Source: Chloroflexi bacterium RBG_19FT_COMBO_55_16
GTDB lineage: Bacteria > Chloroflexota > Anaerolineae > Anaerolineales > UBA4823
Reading direction: 5' to 3'
NCBI GenBank assembly: GCA_001795335.1
Contig: MGOK01000113.1
Location: 34,962 to 40,444, forward strand
Length of the DNA stretch: 5,483 nucleotides
The notes under the pieces are model-generated. The model was not told the origin of the DNA. It searched no databases and saw nothing but the letters and a program-made list of their open reading frames with translations. The position numbers and the translations under genes were made by a program. This document shows, piece by piece, positions 1-5,483 of the stretch (position 1 is the first letter of the stretch; each line of letters starts with the position of its first letter).

Positions 1-2285
1 ACGCGCCGCAGCCAGCGCGCCGCGCCCTCGATGCCGCTGCTGTTCCACGGCGCGCCTAACTCCCAACGGGCAAAGAACATCAGGTATGCGCGTATGGTAT
101 CGGCGCCATAGCGCGCCACCAGCTCGTCCGGTGATACCACGTTGCCGCGGCTCTTAGACATCTTCTCGGAGTCCTCACCCAGGATGATGCCCTGATTGCG
201 CAGCTGCGTCATGGGTTCCGGCCCCTGAGTGATACCCATATCGCGGCACGCCTTATGGAAGAAACGCGTGTAGATCAGATGCATGGTAGCGTGCTCGATA
301 CCGCCGGTATAGGTGTCCACCGGCATCCAATAGTCATACTCCTCGGGATCGAAGGGACCTTTGCCGTAATGCGGACTCAGATAGCGCAGGTGGTACCACG
401 AAGAGCACATAAAGGTGTCCATGGTGTCCGTCTCGCGCTCGGCCGGTTCGCCACATATGGGGCAGGTGGTGTTCTTCCAGGTGGGGTGCAGCTTGAGCGG
501 GCTCTCACCCGTGGGCAGCCACTGGACATCGTCAGGCAGCAATACGGGCAGCTGCTCGTCGGGCACGGGCACCGCCCCATGCTGTGGACAATAGACGATC
601 GGGATGGGCGCGCCCCAATAGCGCTGGCGAGAGATCAGCCAGTCTCGCAGGCGGTAGTTCACCGCACCCTTTCCTTTCCCTTGCTGCTCCAGCCATTTCG
701 TCACTACTTGCACGGCGACCTCTCCCGCTGTGCCGCTGAATTCACCCGAGTTGATCATCCGGCCATATTCATGATGGTACAGGGCATCCTGGTAAAACTC
801 GCGACGCCAAAGCATTTCCATCAACGTGCGCGCCTCCTGGCCGCCCGGTTCGGGTCCTTTGCACCGCTCCAGGATGCGCGCCTCGCTCTCCAGCGAATCC
901 CATTCCCAGACTCCATCGGAAAATATGAACGTCCAGCGATTGCCAACCACCTCGACCCAAGAATCTGGCAGGACAAACCTTTGCGCCAGATCAATGTAGC
1001 GATCGACTTTATCCGGCGGAATGGTTAGGGACAAGCCTGCCTGGCGCTGGTCGAAGGGAATGCCCTCCGCCTGCACGGCTTCGGCGAAACCTGCCTTCAT
1101 CGTCCCTGCCAGGACATAGGACTTGGTCAACCCATCTGGGCGGGCGATCACCGGCAGGATCGGCAGGCCAAACTTCAAGGCGAACTCGAAGTCGCGCTCG
1201 TCGTGAGCCGGGACAGCCATGATGGCGCCGGTCCCGTATGTCATGAGAACATAATCGGCGATCCAGATCGGGATACGTTCGCCATTGACCGGGTTAAGGG
1301 CGTACCCGCCGGTAAACACGCCTGTCTTCTCTTTGTCGGTCGCCTCACGCTGGATGTCCGACTGGCGAGTAGCGTACAAGACATAAGCCTCCACCTCAGC
1401 TTTCTGCTCCGGCGTGGCGATTTGCTCTACCAGGGGATGCTCTGGCGCTAAAACCATGAAGGTCGCGCCCCAGAGCGTGTCAGCGCGGGTTGTAAAGACA
1501 GTGATCAGAGGCCAGTTGTTTGTAGATAGCGGGGAAAGCTCACCACTATCCTCTAACCACTTACTACTGACTACTGGAAAGTGAACTTCAGCGCCTTCTG
1601 AGCGTCCGATCCAGTTGGTTTGCAGTAAAGCCACGCGCTCCGGCCAATCCATGTGCGAGAAGTCAAGCAGCTCATCGGCATAAGTGGTGGTCTTGAAGAA
1701 CCACTGCTCGAGGTCCTTCTTGATGACCGGCGTGCCACAGCGCTCGCAGTGCCGATCTTCGCCCCATACCTGTTCGCGCGCCAGGGTAGTATTACAGTGT
1801 GGGCACCAGTCCACAGCCGCCATCTTACGGTAAGCCAGACCATGCTTGTAGAGCTGGAGAAAGAACCACTCCGACCAGTGATAATATTCCGGATCGGAGG
1901 AAACCGCCTCCCGGCGCCAGTCATACATGGCGCCCATACTTCGGAGTTGAGCTCGCATGCGTTTGATATTGGCGTAGGTCCATTCTCTGGGATGGGTTTT
2001 ATTTTTAATCGCGGCGTTTTCGGCTGGTAAGCCAAAAGCATCGAATCCCATCGGGAACATTACATTGTAGCCACGCATGCGCATGAAGCGGGCGCGCGCG
2101 TCTGAGGGGACCATCGCGTACCAGTGGCCGATGTGCAGGTCGCCGGAGGGATAGGGCAGCATGGTCAGGGCGTAATGCTTGGGCTTAGCGGGGTCGATGT
2201 CCGCGTGATACAGGCCATCGACTTCCCAGCGCGCCTGCCACCTGGGTTCGATTTCAGCGGGATTATACGTCGCTTGATCGGTCAT
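1..2285 (-). CDS. leuS: Leucyl-tRNA synthetase, copy B (3' end beyond window)
   Basis: Class I aminoacyl-tRNA synthetase that charges tRNA-Leu with leucine in the cytoplasm and hydrolyses mischarged tRNA. The frame is open for 761 codons from an ATG at 2283-2285 to the window edge. Seen in order: PYPSG (44-48), HIGH (51-54), [10 protein letters not shown] (81-90), a zinc ribbon C161xxC164/C180xxC183, WIGRSEG (225-231), the editing domain with TTR (265-267), YGTGA (350-354) and VPAHDERD (358-365), then [14 protein letters not shown] (545-558), a second Cys cluster (C566, C608, C611), ETDTM and KMSKS (708-712). The anticodon-binding and C-terminal domains lie outside the window. The start is fixed by GGAGG five bases upstream. 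Two oddities: a 26-residue linker before the editing domain, and about 110 extra residues at 384-507. No leucine-specific domain precedes KMSKS. Family identity is certain; being the main housekeeping enzyme is only plausible. Confidence 0.96.
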   Translation of the reverse strand, partial: MTDQATYNPAEIEPRWQARWEVDGLYHADIDPAKPKHYALTMLPYPSGDLHIGHWYAMVPSDARARFMRMRGYNVMFPMGFDAFGLPAENAAIKNKTHPREWTYANIKRMRAQLRSMGAMYDWRREAVSSDPEYYHWSEWFFLQLYKHGLAYRKMAAVDWCPHCNTTLAREQVWGEDRHCERCGTPVIKKDLEQWFFKTTTYADELLDFSHMDWPERVALLQTNWIGRSEGAEVHFPVVSSKWLEDSGELSPLSTNNWPLITVFTTRADTLWGATFMVLAPEHPLVEQIATPEQKAEVEAYVLYATRQSDIQREATDKEKTGVFTGGYALNPVNGERIPIWIADYVLMTYGTGAIMAVPAHDERDFEFALKFGLPILPVIARPDGLTKSYVLAGTMKAGFAEAVQAEGIPFDQRQAGLSLTIPPDKVDRYIDLAQRFVLPDSWVEVVGNRWTFIFSDGVWEWDSLESEARILERCKGPEPGGQEARTLMEMLWRREFYQDALYHHEYGRMINSGEFSGTAGEVAVQVVTKWLEQQGKGKGAVNYRLRDWLISRQRYWGAPIPIVYCPQHGAVPVPDEQLPVLLPDDVQWLPTGESPLKLHPTWKNTTCPICGEPAERETDTMDTFMCSSWYHLRYLSPHYGKGPFDPEEYDYWMPVDTYTGGIEHATMHLIYTRFFHKACRDMGITQGPEPMTQLRNQGIILGEDSEKMSKSRGNVVSPDELVARYGADTIRAYLMFFARWELGAPWNSSGIEGAARWLRR
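765..1136 (-). other. Extra segment in the editing domain of copy B LeuRS
   Basis: Residues 384-507 lie between VIARP (379-383) and GRMINSGEF (508-516). Copy A has 15 residues between the matching points, and T. thermophilus LeuRS as I recall it also has about 15, so about 110 are extra. The segment looks like a folded unit: a helical start ([16 protein letters not shown]), then a strand-rich part with [20 protein letters not shown] (443-462), then acidic helices with [20 protein letters not shown]. It keeps the frame and has normal codon usage. I recall similar inserts in LeuRS of Chloroflexota, so it may be lineage-specific rather than unique. Its function is unknown. Confidence 0.75.
1249..1280 (-). 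repeat. Near-identical DNA patch shared by both leuS genes, copy B side
   Basis: These 32 bases match 4594-4625 at 31 positions, the only difference being base 1257 against 4602. They encode the conserved [11 protein letters not shown] stretch of the editing domain. Identity at nearly all synonymous sites is striking given the divergence elsewhere. Confidence 0.7.
1512..1577 (-). repeat. 66-bp in-frame palindromic element in copy B leuS
   Basis: The segment encodes 22 residues (237-258), from the CCA codon for P237 to the TGG codon for W258, just before the TTR editing motif. Its outer 14-base arms (plus 1512-1525 ccagttgtttgtag and 1564-1577 ctactgactactgg) pair at 11 of 14 positions. An inner inverted repeat (1525-1532 with 1543-1550, gatagcgg/ccactatc) pairs at 8 positions including one wobble, so most of the segment could fold. 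E. coli and B. subtilis LeuRS, as I recall them, have about 10 residues between the conserved F and VFTTRP; here there are 26. Its reading as a mobile-type element is inferred. Confidence 0.6.
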
Positions 2286-2290
2286 TAAGT

Positions 2291-2295
2291 CCTCC
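2291..2295 (-). promoter_or_regulatory. Shine-Dalgarno sequence of copy B leuS
   Basis: GGAGG on the minus strand lies five bases before the ATG at 2283-2285. It fixes the start of copy B and shows that this gene can be initiated independently, unlike the middle gene, which has no clear ribosome binding site. Confidence 0.85.
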
Positions 2296-2308
2296 AAAAG
2301 GCATTTTG
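2295..2308 (-). other. Possible short hairpin next to the copy B ribosome binding site
   Basis: On the minus strand CAAAA and TTTTG flank a TGCC tetraloop, with the last G being the first G of GGAGG. The five A-T-rich pairs are weak on their own. They could slightly mask the Shine-Dalgarno, but chance is quite possible. Confidence 0.25.
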
Positions 2309-2312
2309 ATTC

Positions 2313-2345
2313 ACAAAGGGAAACGAACTATTCGTTTCTCTTTGT
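2313..2345. repeat. 15-bp intergenic palindrome between the glycosyltransferase-like gene and copy B leuS
   Basis: Plus-strand arms 2313-2327 (acaaagggaaacgaa) and 2331-2345 (ttcgtttctctttgt) are complementary at 14 of 15 positions around a cta loop. In the transcribed (minus) strand the odd pair is A-C; read on the plus strand it would be a G-U wobble, so a plus-strand RNA would pair fully. One arm touches the TGA stop of the upstream gene. No U-run follows on either strand, so it is not a typical intrinsic terminator. It could be an RNA processing or stabilising hairpin, an attenuator, a protein-binding palindrome or a small repeat element. Confidence 0.75.
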
Positions 2346-3121
2346 CATCTCGTGGATTCCAAATATCTTTCCTCAGCTTCGAGGCCAGATTGGATGATTT
2401 CCATCGCTACACGCACCCGCTTGAACCAGTTTTGTGGGTCGGCATCGTAGACTTCTGCTGCCTGGAGTTGGTCTTGTGGATCAGCCGCCCGCTCCAGAAA
2501 GCGATCGGCTGACTCCCAATCCAATCCATCCACTGCGAGGGTGTCGATCTCAAAACCAGCTCTTTTCAGCAAGACGAGCCATTCAGCGTCTGTGCCGAAT
2601 GCTTTGCCCGGCGTACAATTCGCCATCAGGACTTCGGCTGCCCGTCGGCTGAATCCCTTACAACCGGCGCTCACATCGAGGGGCTTACCCACCAGATACG
2701 AGGTGACCAGGTTGCTGATCGCTTCGGTCTGGTACAGGGCCTGCGGGTGGCTGCGGTAAGCGGCTTCCGTTCTGCCCACCACCAGGCAGTCGACTTCTTG
2801 GATGGCAGCCACAGTTTGCCGCCACTCTTCCGGCCTGGTCTCAACCCAGCGCACTAAACGGTCGAAATCGACATAGTGCAGGTGAGTGGCGGATGTCTCC
2901 AGTGCCTTTTCGAGCGCCAGATGTCGTCCCCCGGACCAAAAAGGGGTAATGACAACCTGCAAGTGGCCGACCCCCTGGAGCGCCCGCACCACTTCGGTAT
3001 CAGCCTCCGGCGGCAAAGAAATCACCATCCCAACATACACTTGCTCAAGTTCTGTGATCAGGTTCTTAAACCTGGATAGTTCACCGCGTGGATGCCAGGC
3101 GCTGGCTAGGGCAATGCTCAT
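2345..3121 (-). CDS. GT-A-type glycosyltransferase-like protein (family 2-like), function unknown
   Basis: A 258-residue soluble protein with no signal peptide or membrane segment. I do not recognise a named family, but it has traits of a GT-A nucleotide-sugar transferase. An N-terminal alternating strand/helix half ends in YVDFDR (83-88), placed like the DxD metal/nucleotide site. A segment at 149-163 (GCKGFSRRAAE) resembles the G-F-K-x-F-x-R stretch of dolichol-phosphate-mannose-synthase-like enzymes, and GTDAEW (176-181) sits where family 2 enzymes carry acidic catalytic residues. The C-terminal third is helical and charged. The ATG at 3119-3121 lies 4 bases after the copy A leuS stop; only weak purine-rich sequence precedes it, so translational coupling is likely. 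A role in tRNA charging is not indicated, and its place between two leuS genes is unexplained. It could also be a nucleotidyltransferase or an inactive GT-A fold; the acceptor and sugar cannot be inferred. Confidence 0.8.
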   Translation of the reverse strand: MSIALASAWHPRGELSRFKNLITELEQVYVGMVISLPPEADTEVVRALQGVGHLQVVITPFWSGGRHLALEKALETSATHLHYVDFDRLVRWVETRPEEWRQTVAAIQEVDCLVVGRTEAAYRSHPQALYQTEAISNLVTSYLVGKPLDVSAGCKGFSRRAAEVLMANCTPGKAFGTDAEWLVLLKRAGFEIDTLAVDGLDWESADRFLERAADPQDQLQAAEVYDADPQNWFKRVRVAMEIIQSGLEAEERYLESTR

Positions 3122-3125
3122 GTTT

Positions 3126-5483
3126 CTACTTCGTTACAATATTGTAAACCTTACCAGGCACATAAAAAGTCTTGACCACTTCCCGGTCTCTGGCATATTG
3201 CTGGACCTTGGGTTGGGTGAAGACTTGCTCTTTGACCTCTGCTTCGCTGGCATCGGCTGGGACGAGGATCACCGCACGCATCCGGCCATCCACCTGCACC
3301 GCGATCTCCACCATCTCATCCCGCGCCAACTGCTCGTCCCAGGTCGGCCAGACCTGTTCATGGACGCTGTCTTTGTGCCCAGTCTGGTGCCACAATTCCT
3401 CGGCAATATGGGGGGTGCAGGGAGCCAGTAAGACCATGAAAGTCTCCAATGCCTGGTGGTAAGTCGCCGTGCGCCAGGCGCCAGTCCGCTGCCGTTCAGA
3501 CAGGAAGTTGACGAACTCCATCATGGCTGAGATCATCGTGTTAAAGCGGAATCCTTCGAGGCGTTCGCTTATCCTGCGGATGGTCTTGTGTAATCGGCGT
3601 TCGAGTTCTGGGTCCGTCCCAGCAACTCCTGCACTTTCAGCGTAAGCAGCCGCGTACAGGCTCCATACCCGGTTGAGAAATCGCCGCGCTCCGCTGATGC
3701 CCTCGGCGCTCCAGTCTACATCCTGCTCGAAGGGAGCCATGAATAACTCATAGACCCGCAAGGCGTCAGCACCGAAAGTTTCTACCATGCTGTCGGGCGT
3801 GATCACGTTGCCGCGCGACTTCGACATGCGCTGCCCATCCGGTCCCATCAGCTGGCCCTGGTTGAGCAGCTTCTGGAAAGGCTCGCAGAAGGGAACCAGC
3901 CCGGCATCCGCTAAAACATGCGTCCAGAAGCGGGCGTATAACAAGTGCAACACCGCGTGCTCGGCTCCGCCAACGTACAGGTCGACCGGCATCCAGTAGC
4001 GCGCCGCGTCTGGTTCGAACGGTCCCTGGGTGTAATGCGGGCTGGTGAAGCGCAAGAAGTACCACGAAGAGCAGGCAAATCCGCCCATTGTGTCGGTCTC
4101 GCGTTGGGCAGGGCCGTCGCATTCCGGGCAGGTGGTATTCACAAACTCGGGGAAGCGCGCCAGCGGGGAGCGCCCGCTGCCATCTGGACGGAAATCTGCC
4201 AATGGTGGCAGCAGCACTGGCAGCTGCTTCTCAGGTACGGGGACTTCGCCGCACGCCTCACAATACACGATCGGGATCGGTGTGCCCCAATAGCGCTGGC
4301 GGCTGATCAACCAATCACGCATGCGGTACTGCACAGTCCGGCGGCCCAGGCCATGCCCTTCGATATATTCGCTGATCTGCTGGATCGCTGAATCACTTTG
4401 CAGCCCATCAAACGGGCCAGAGTTAATCATCATGCCCGAACCAGTGAACGCCGCTGGCAACTCCTCTTCGGGGTTGTAGCCAGGCGGCGCGATCACCACT
4501 CGCGCAGGCAGGCCATACTCCTGGGCGAACTCGAAGTCACGCTGGTCGTGGGCTGGCACACCCATGATTGCGCCGGTCCCGTAGGAGGGCAGCACATAAT
4601 CAGCGATCCAGATCGGGATACGTTCTGAAGTAAGCGGATTGGTCGCATACCCGCCAGTGAAGACCCCAGTCTTCTGGCGCGTCTCTGCCAGGCGGTCGAT
4701 CTCGCTCAAGCGGGCGGCCTCAGCGATGTAAGCCCGCACCTGCGCACGCTGCTCAGTGGAGGTGATTTCTTCAACCAGGGGATGTTCTGGCGCCAGGACC
4801 ATAAAAGTAACGCCCCACAGTGTGTCAGGCCGGGTGGTGAAGACGGTCATCAGCGACCAGTCGTTAGTAGTTCGTAGGGAAATGTCTCCACCCGGAACTG
4901 ACAGCTGCCTACTGACAACTGGGAACTGAACTTCCACGCCTTCGCTGCGGCCGATCCAGTTGCGCTGCATGGTCTTGATCCGTTCAGGCCAGTCGATCTC
5001 GCCCAGGCCAGCCAACAACGCGTCCGCATAGGCTGTGATGCGGAAATACCAGGCCGGGATCTCACGTTTGACTACACCCAAGTGGCCGCGCCAGCACACT
5101 CCGCCGGCAGCTTCGTGACTTGAAAGGGTGGTCTGGCAGGACGGGCACCACCACTGCCAGTTGGTGTCACGGTATGCTAGACCGCGCCGGTAGAGCAGCA
5201 GGAAGAACCACTGCGTCCAGCGATAAAAATCTGGTTGGGAGGAATCGATCTCGCGCGACCAGTCATAGCTGGCCCCGATCAGGGTCATCTGGCGACGGAA
5301 ATTGGCCGTGTTTTGGTCGGTAGTCACCCTGGGATGGATGCCGTGCGCGATGGCATGCTGTTCGGTCGGTTCACCGAAGGCGTCCCATCCCATCGGGTGC
5401 AGCACGTTGAAACCGCACATGCGCTTAAAACGTGAAATCACATCCGTCGGGATGTAATTACGGCAATGCCCGACGTGCAGCCC
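3126..5483 (-). CDS. leuS: Leucyl-tRNA synthetase, copy A (5' end beyond window)
   Basis: Second LeuRS, charging tRNA-Leu, with 785 codons visible and a complete C-terminus (TAG at 3126-3128). The frame enters at 5483 with GLHVGH, so the HIGH-type signature (HVGH, visible residues 3-6) is present and only about 40 N-terminal residues are missing. A GTG at 5439-5441 opens a shorter frame but lies after HVGH, so it is not the start. In visible numbering: GWDAFGEPTEQ (32-42), zinc ligands C113, C116, C130 and probably H134, WIGRSEG (176-182), editing motifs TTR, YGTGA and [22 protein letters not shown], Cys pairs CEAC and CPEC, RMSKS (552-556), then a helical anticodon-binding domain and a small C-terminal domain ending in VYNIVTK. 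Unlike copy B it has the normal short link after the editing motifs. It has the same 26-residue extended linker before TTR and also lacks the leucine-specific domain. GEPTEQ replaces the usual GLPAE(N/Q). Confidence 0.96.
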   Translation of the reverse strand, partial: GLHVGHCRNYIPTDVISRFKRMCGFNVLHPMGWDAFGEPTEQHAIAHGIHPRVTTDQNTANFRRQMTLIGASYDWSREIDSSQPDFYRWTQWFFLLLYRRGLAYRDTNWQWWCPSCQTTLSSHEAAGGVCWRGHLGVVKREIPAWYFRITAYADALLAGLGEIDWPERIKTMQRNWIGRSEGVEVQFPVVSRQLSVPGGDISLRTTNDWSLMTVFTTRPDTLWGVTFMVLAPEHPLVEEITSTEQRAQVRAYIAEAARLSEIDRLAETRQKTGVFTGGYATNPLTSERIPIWIADYVLPSYGTGAIMGVPAHDQRDFEFAQEYGLPARVVIAPPGYNPEEELPAAFTGSGMMINSGPFDGLQSDSAIQQISEYIEGHGLGRRTVQYRMRDWLISRQRYWGTPIPIVYCEACGEVPVPEKQLPVLLPPLADFRPDGSGRSPLARFPEFVNTTCPECDGPAQRETDTMGGFACSSWYFLRFTSPHYTQGPFEPDAARYWMPVDLYVGGAEHAVLHLLYARFWTHVLADAGLVPFCEPFQKLLNQGQLMGPDGQRMSKSRGNVITPDSMVETFGADALRVYELFMAPFEQDVDWSAEGISGARRFLNRVWSLYAAAYAESAGVAGTDPELERRLHKTIRRISERLEGFRFNTMISAMMEFVNFLSERQRTGAWRTATYHQALETFMVLLAPCTPHIAEELWHQTGHKDSVHEQVWPTWDEQLARDEMVEIAVQVDGRMRAVILVPADASEAEVKEQVFTQPKVQQYARDREVVKTFYVPGKVYNIVTK
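4594..4625 (-). repeat. Near-identical DNA patch shared by both leuS genes, copy A side
   Basis: Partner of the patch at 1249-1280. A second, weaker shared patch (32 of 35 bases) pairs 4267-4301 with 595-629 and covers the conserved SRQRYWGxPIPIV stretch. The two genes are direct repeats and could recombine. Confidence 0.7.
4857..4922 (-). repeat. 66-bp in-frame palindromic element in copy A leuS
   Basis: This matches the copy B element in length, phase and place in the protein (visible residues 188-209, from CCA for P to TGG for W). Its arms (plus 4857-4870 ccagtcgttagtag and 4909-4922 ctactgacaactgg) pair at 13 of 14 positions in the transcript, counting one G-U, with one C-A mismatch. By eye the two elements are identical at about 45 of 66 bases: 13/14 and 12/14 in the arms but about 20/38 in the centre. 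Conserved ends with a drifting centre fit a palindromic element better than an ordinary protein linker. Confidence 0.65.
4897..4921 (-). repeat. Short tandem repeat CAGYTGTCAGT inside the copy A element
   Basis: Two 11-base units, CAGTTGTCAGT (4911-4921) and CAGCTGTCAGT (4897-4907), differ at one base and are offset by 14 bases. A related CAGTTCC occurs just outside the element (4922-4928) and again at 4894-4900. The 14-base offset is not a multiple of three, so the units are read in different frames and the repetition is a DNA feature rather than a protein repeat. Confidence 0.6.

Noticed and set aside
255..1028. Plus-strand open frame of 257 codons
   Set aside because: It lies fully antisense to copy B leuS, whose frame is open and rich in LeuRS motifs. 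No ribosome binding site or recognisable domain; it reflects third-position bias of the opposite strand.
1653..2030. Plus-strand open frame of 125 codons, and the minus-strand frame at 1571-2041
   Set aside because: Both are in wrong frames across the N-terminal part of copy B leuS. The minus one begins inside the DAFGLPAEN codons, one base out of frame.
1..2285. Copy B leuS as a pseudogene broken by frameshifts
   Set aside because: No start-to-stop frame covers it, which at first looks like decay, but reading from the ATG at 2285 gives 761 uninterrupted codons; only the stop codon is outside the window.
2286..2344. Leucine T-box or leader-peptide attenuator before copy B leuS
   Set aside because: Only 59 bases are available, too short for a T-box, and there is no leucine-rich short frame or terminator with a U-run. 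A T-box before copy A could exist outside the window.
2286..2344. Promoter for copy B leuS in the intergenic gap
   Set aside because: No convincing -35/-10 pair with proper spacing was seen in the 59 bases, which are largely taken by the palindrome and the ribosome binding site.
2886..3431. Plus-strand open frame of 181 codons
   Set aside because: It is antisense to two adjacent well-supported genes and crosses their junction, with no initiation signal or protein features of its own.
3945..4391. Plus-strand open frame of 148 codons that resembles the one at 255-1028
   Set aside because: The resemblance might suggest a conserved antisense gene, but it arises because both lie opposite the homologous part of the two leuS copies.
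3126..5441. GTG at 5439-5441 as the start of copy A leuS
   Set aside because: The frame continues upstream to the window edge and includes the HVGH catalytic signature, which must belong to the protein.

Overview
All three genes in this window lie on the minus strand, so transcription runs from high to low coordinates. In order they are a leucyl-tRNA synthetase gene (leuS, copy A, 3126-5483, start codon beyond the right edge), a 258-residue glycosyltransferase-like gene (2345-3121), and a second, clearly different leucyl-tRNA synthetase gene (leuS, copy B, 1-2285, 3' end beyond the left edge). Copy A and the middle gene are 4 bases apart and look translationally coupled. Copy B starts 59 bases after the middle gene with its own strong Shine-Dalgarno sequence. 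The layout suggests one operon whose promoter lies outside the window to the right.

Both synthetases keep the sequences needed for aminoacylation (HIGH-type and KMSKS-type signatures, the WDAFG or FDAFG motif) and for editing (threonine-rich TTR motif, YGTGA, VPAHDxRD). Neither has an interrupted frame. Copy B gives no start-to-stop ORF here only because its stop codon is outside the window; it reads open for 761 codons. They are not recent copies of one another: their N-terminal catalytic halves differ strongly and copy B carries about 110 extra residues in its editing domain. Neither has the leucine-specific insert that many bacterial enzymes carry before KMSKS.

The most interesting structure is a 66-bp (22-codon) segment at the same place in both leuS genes, at the entry to the editing domain. 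In each copy it starts with CCAGT, ends with ACTGG, and has imperfect 14-bp inverted terminal arms. The arms are conserved between the copies (13/14 and 12/14) while the 38-bp centres are only about half identical. It replaces a linker that is about 10 residues in well-known bacterial LeuRS with one of 26. This resembles an in-frame palindromic element of the kind known from Rickettsia genes.

The organism is probably a bacterium with moderately high GC, and the protein style (short KMSKS region, insert in the editing domain, paired leuS) makes me think of Chloroflexota or a relative. That is an inference from remembered family features, not a search result. No RNA genes, CRISPR arrays, transposases or phage genes were seen. 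The only non-coding stretches are 4 bp and 59 bp long; the latter holds a 15-bp palindrome and the copy B ribosome binding site.
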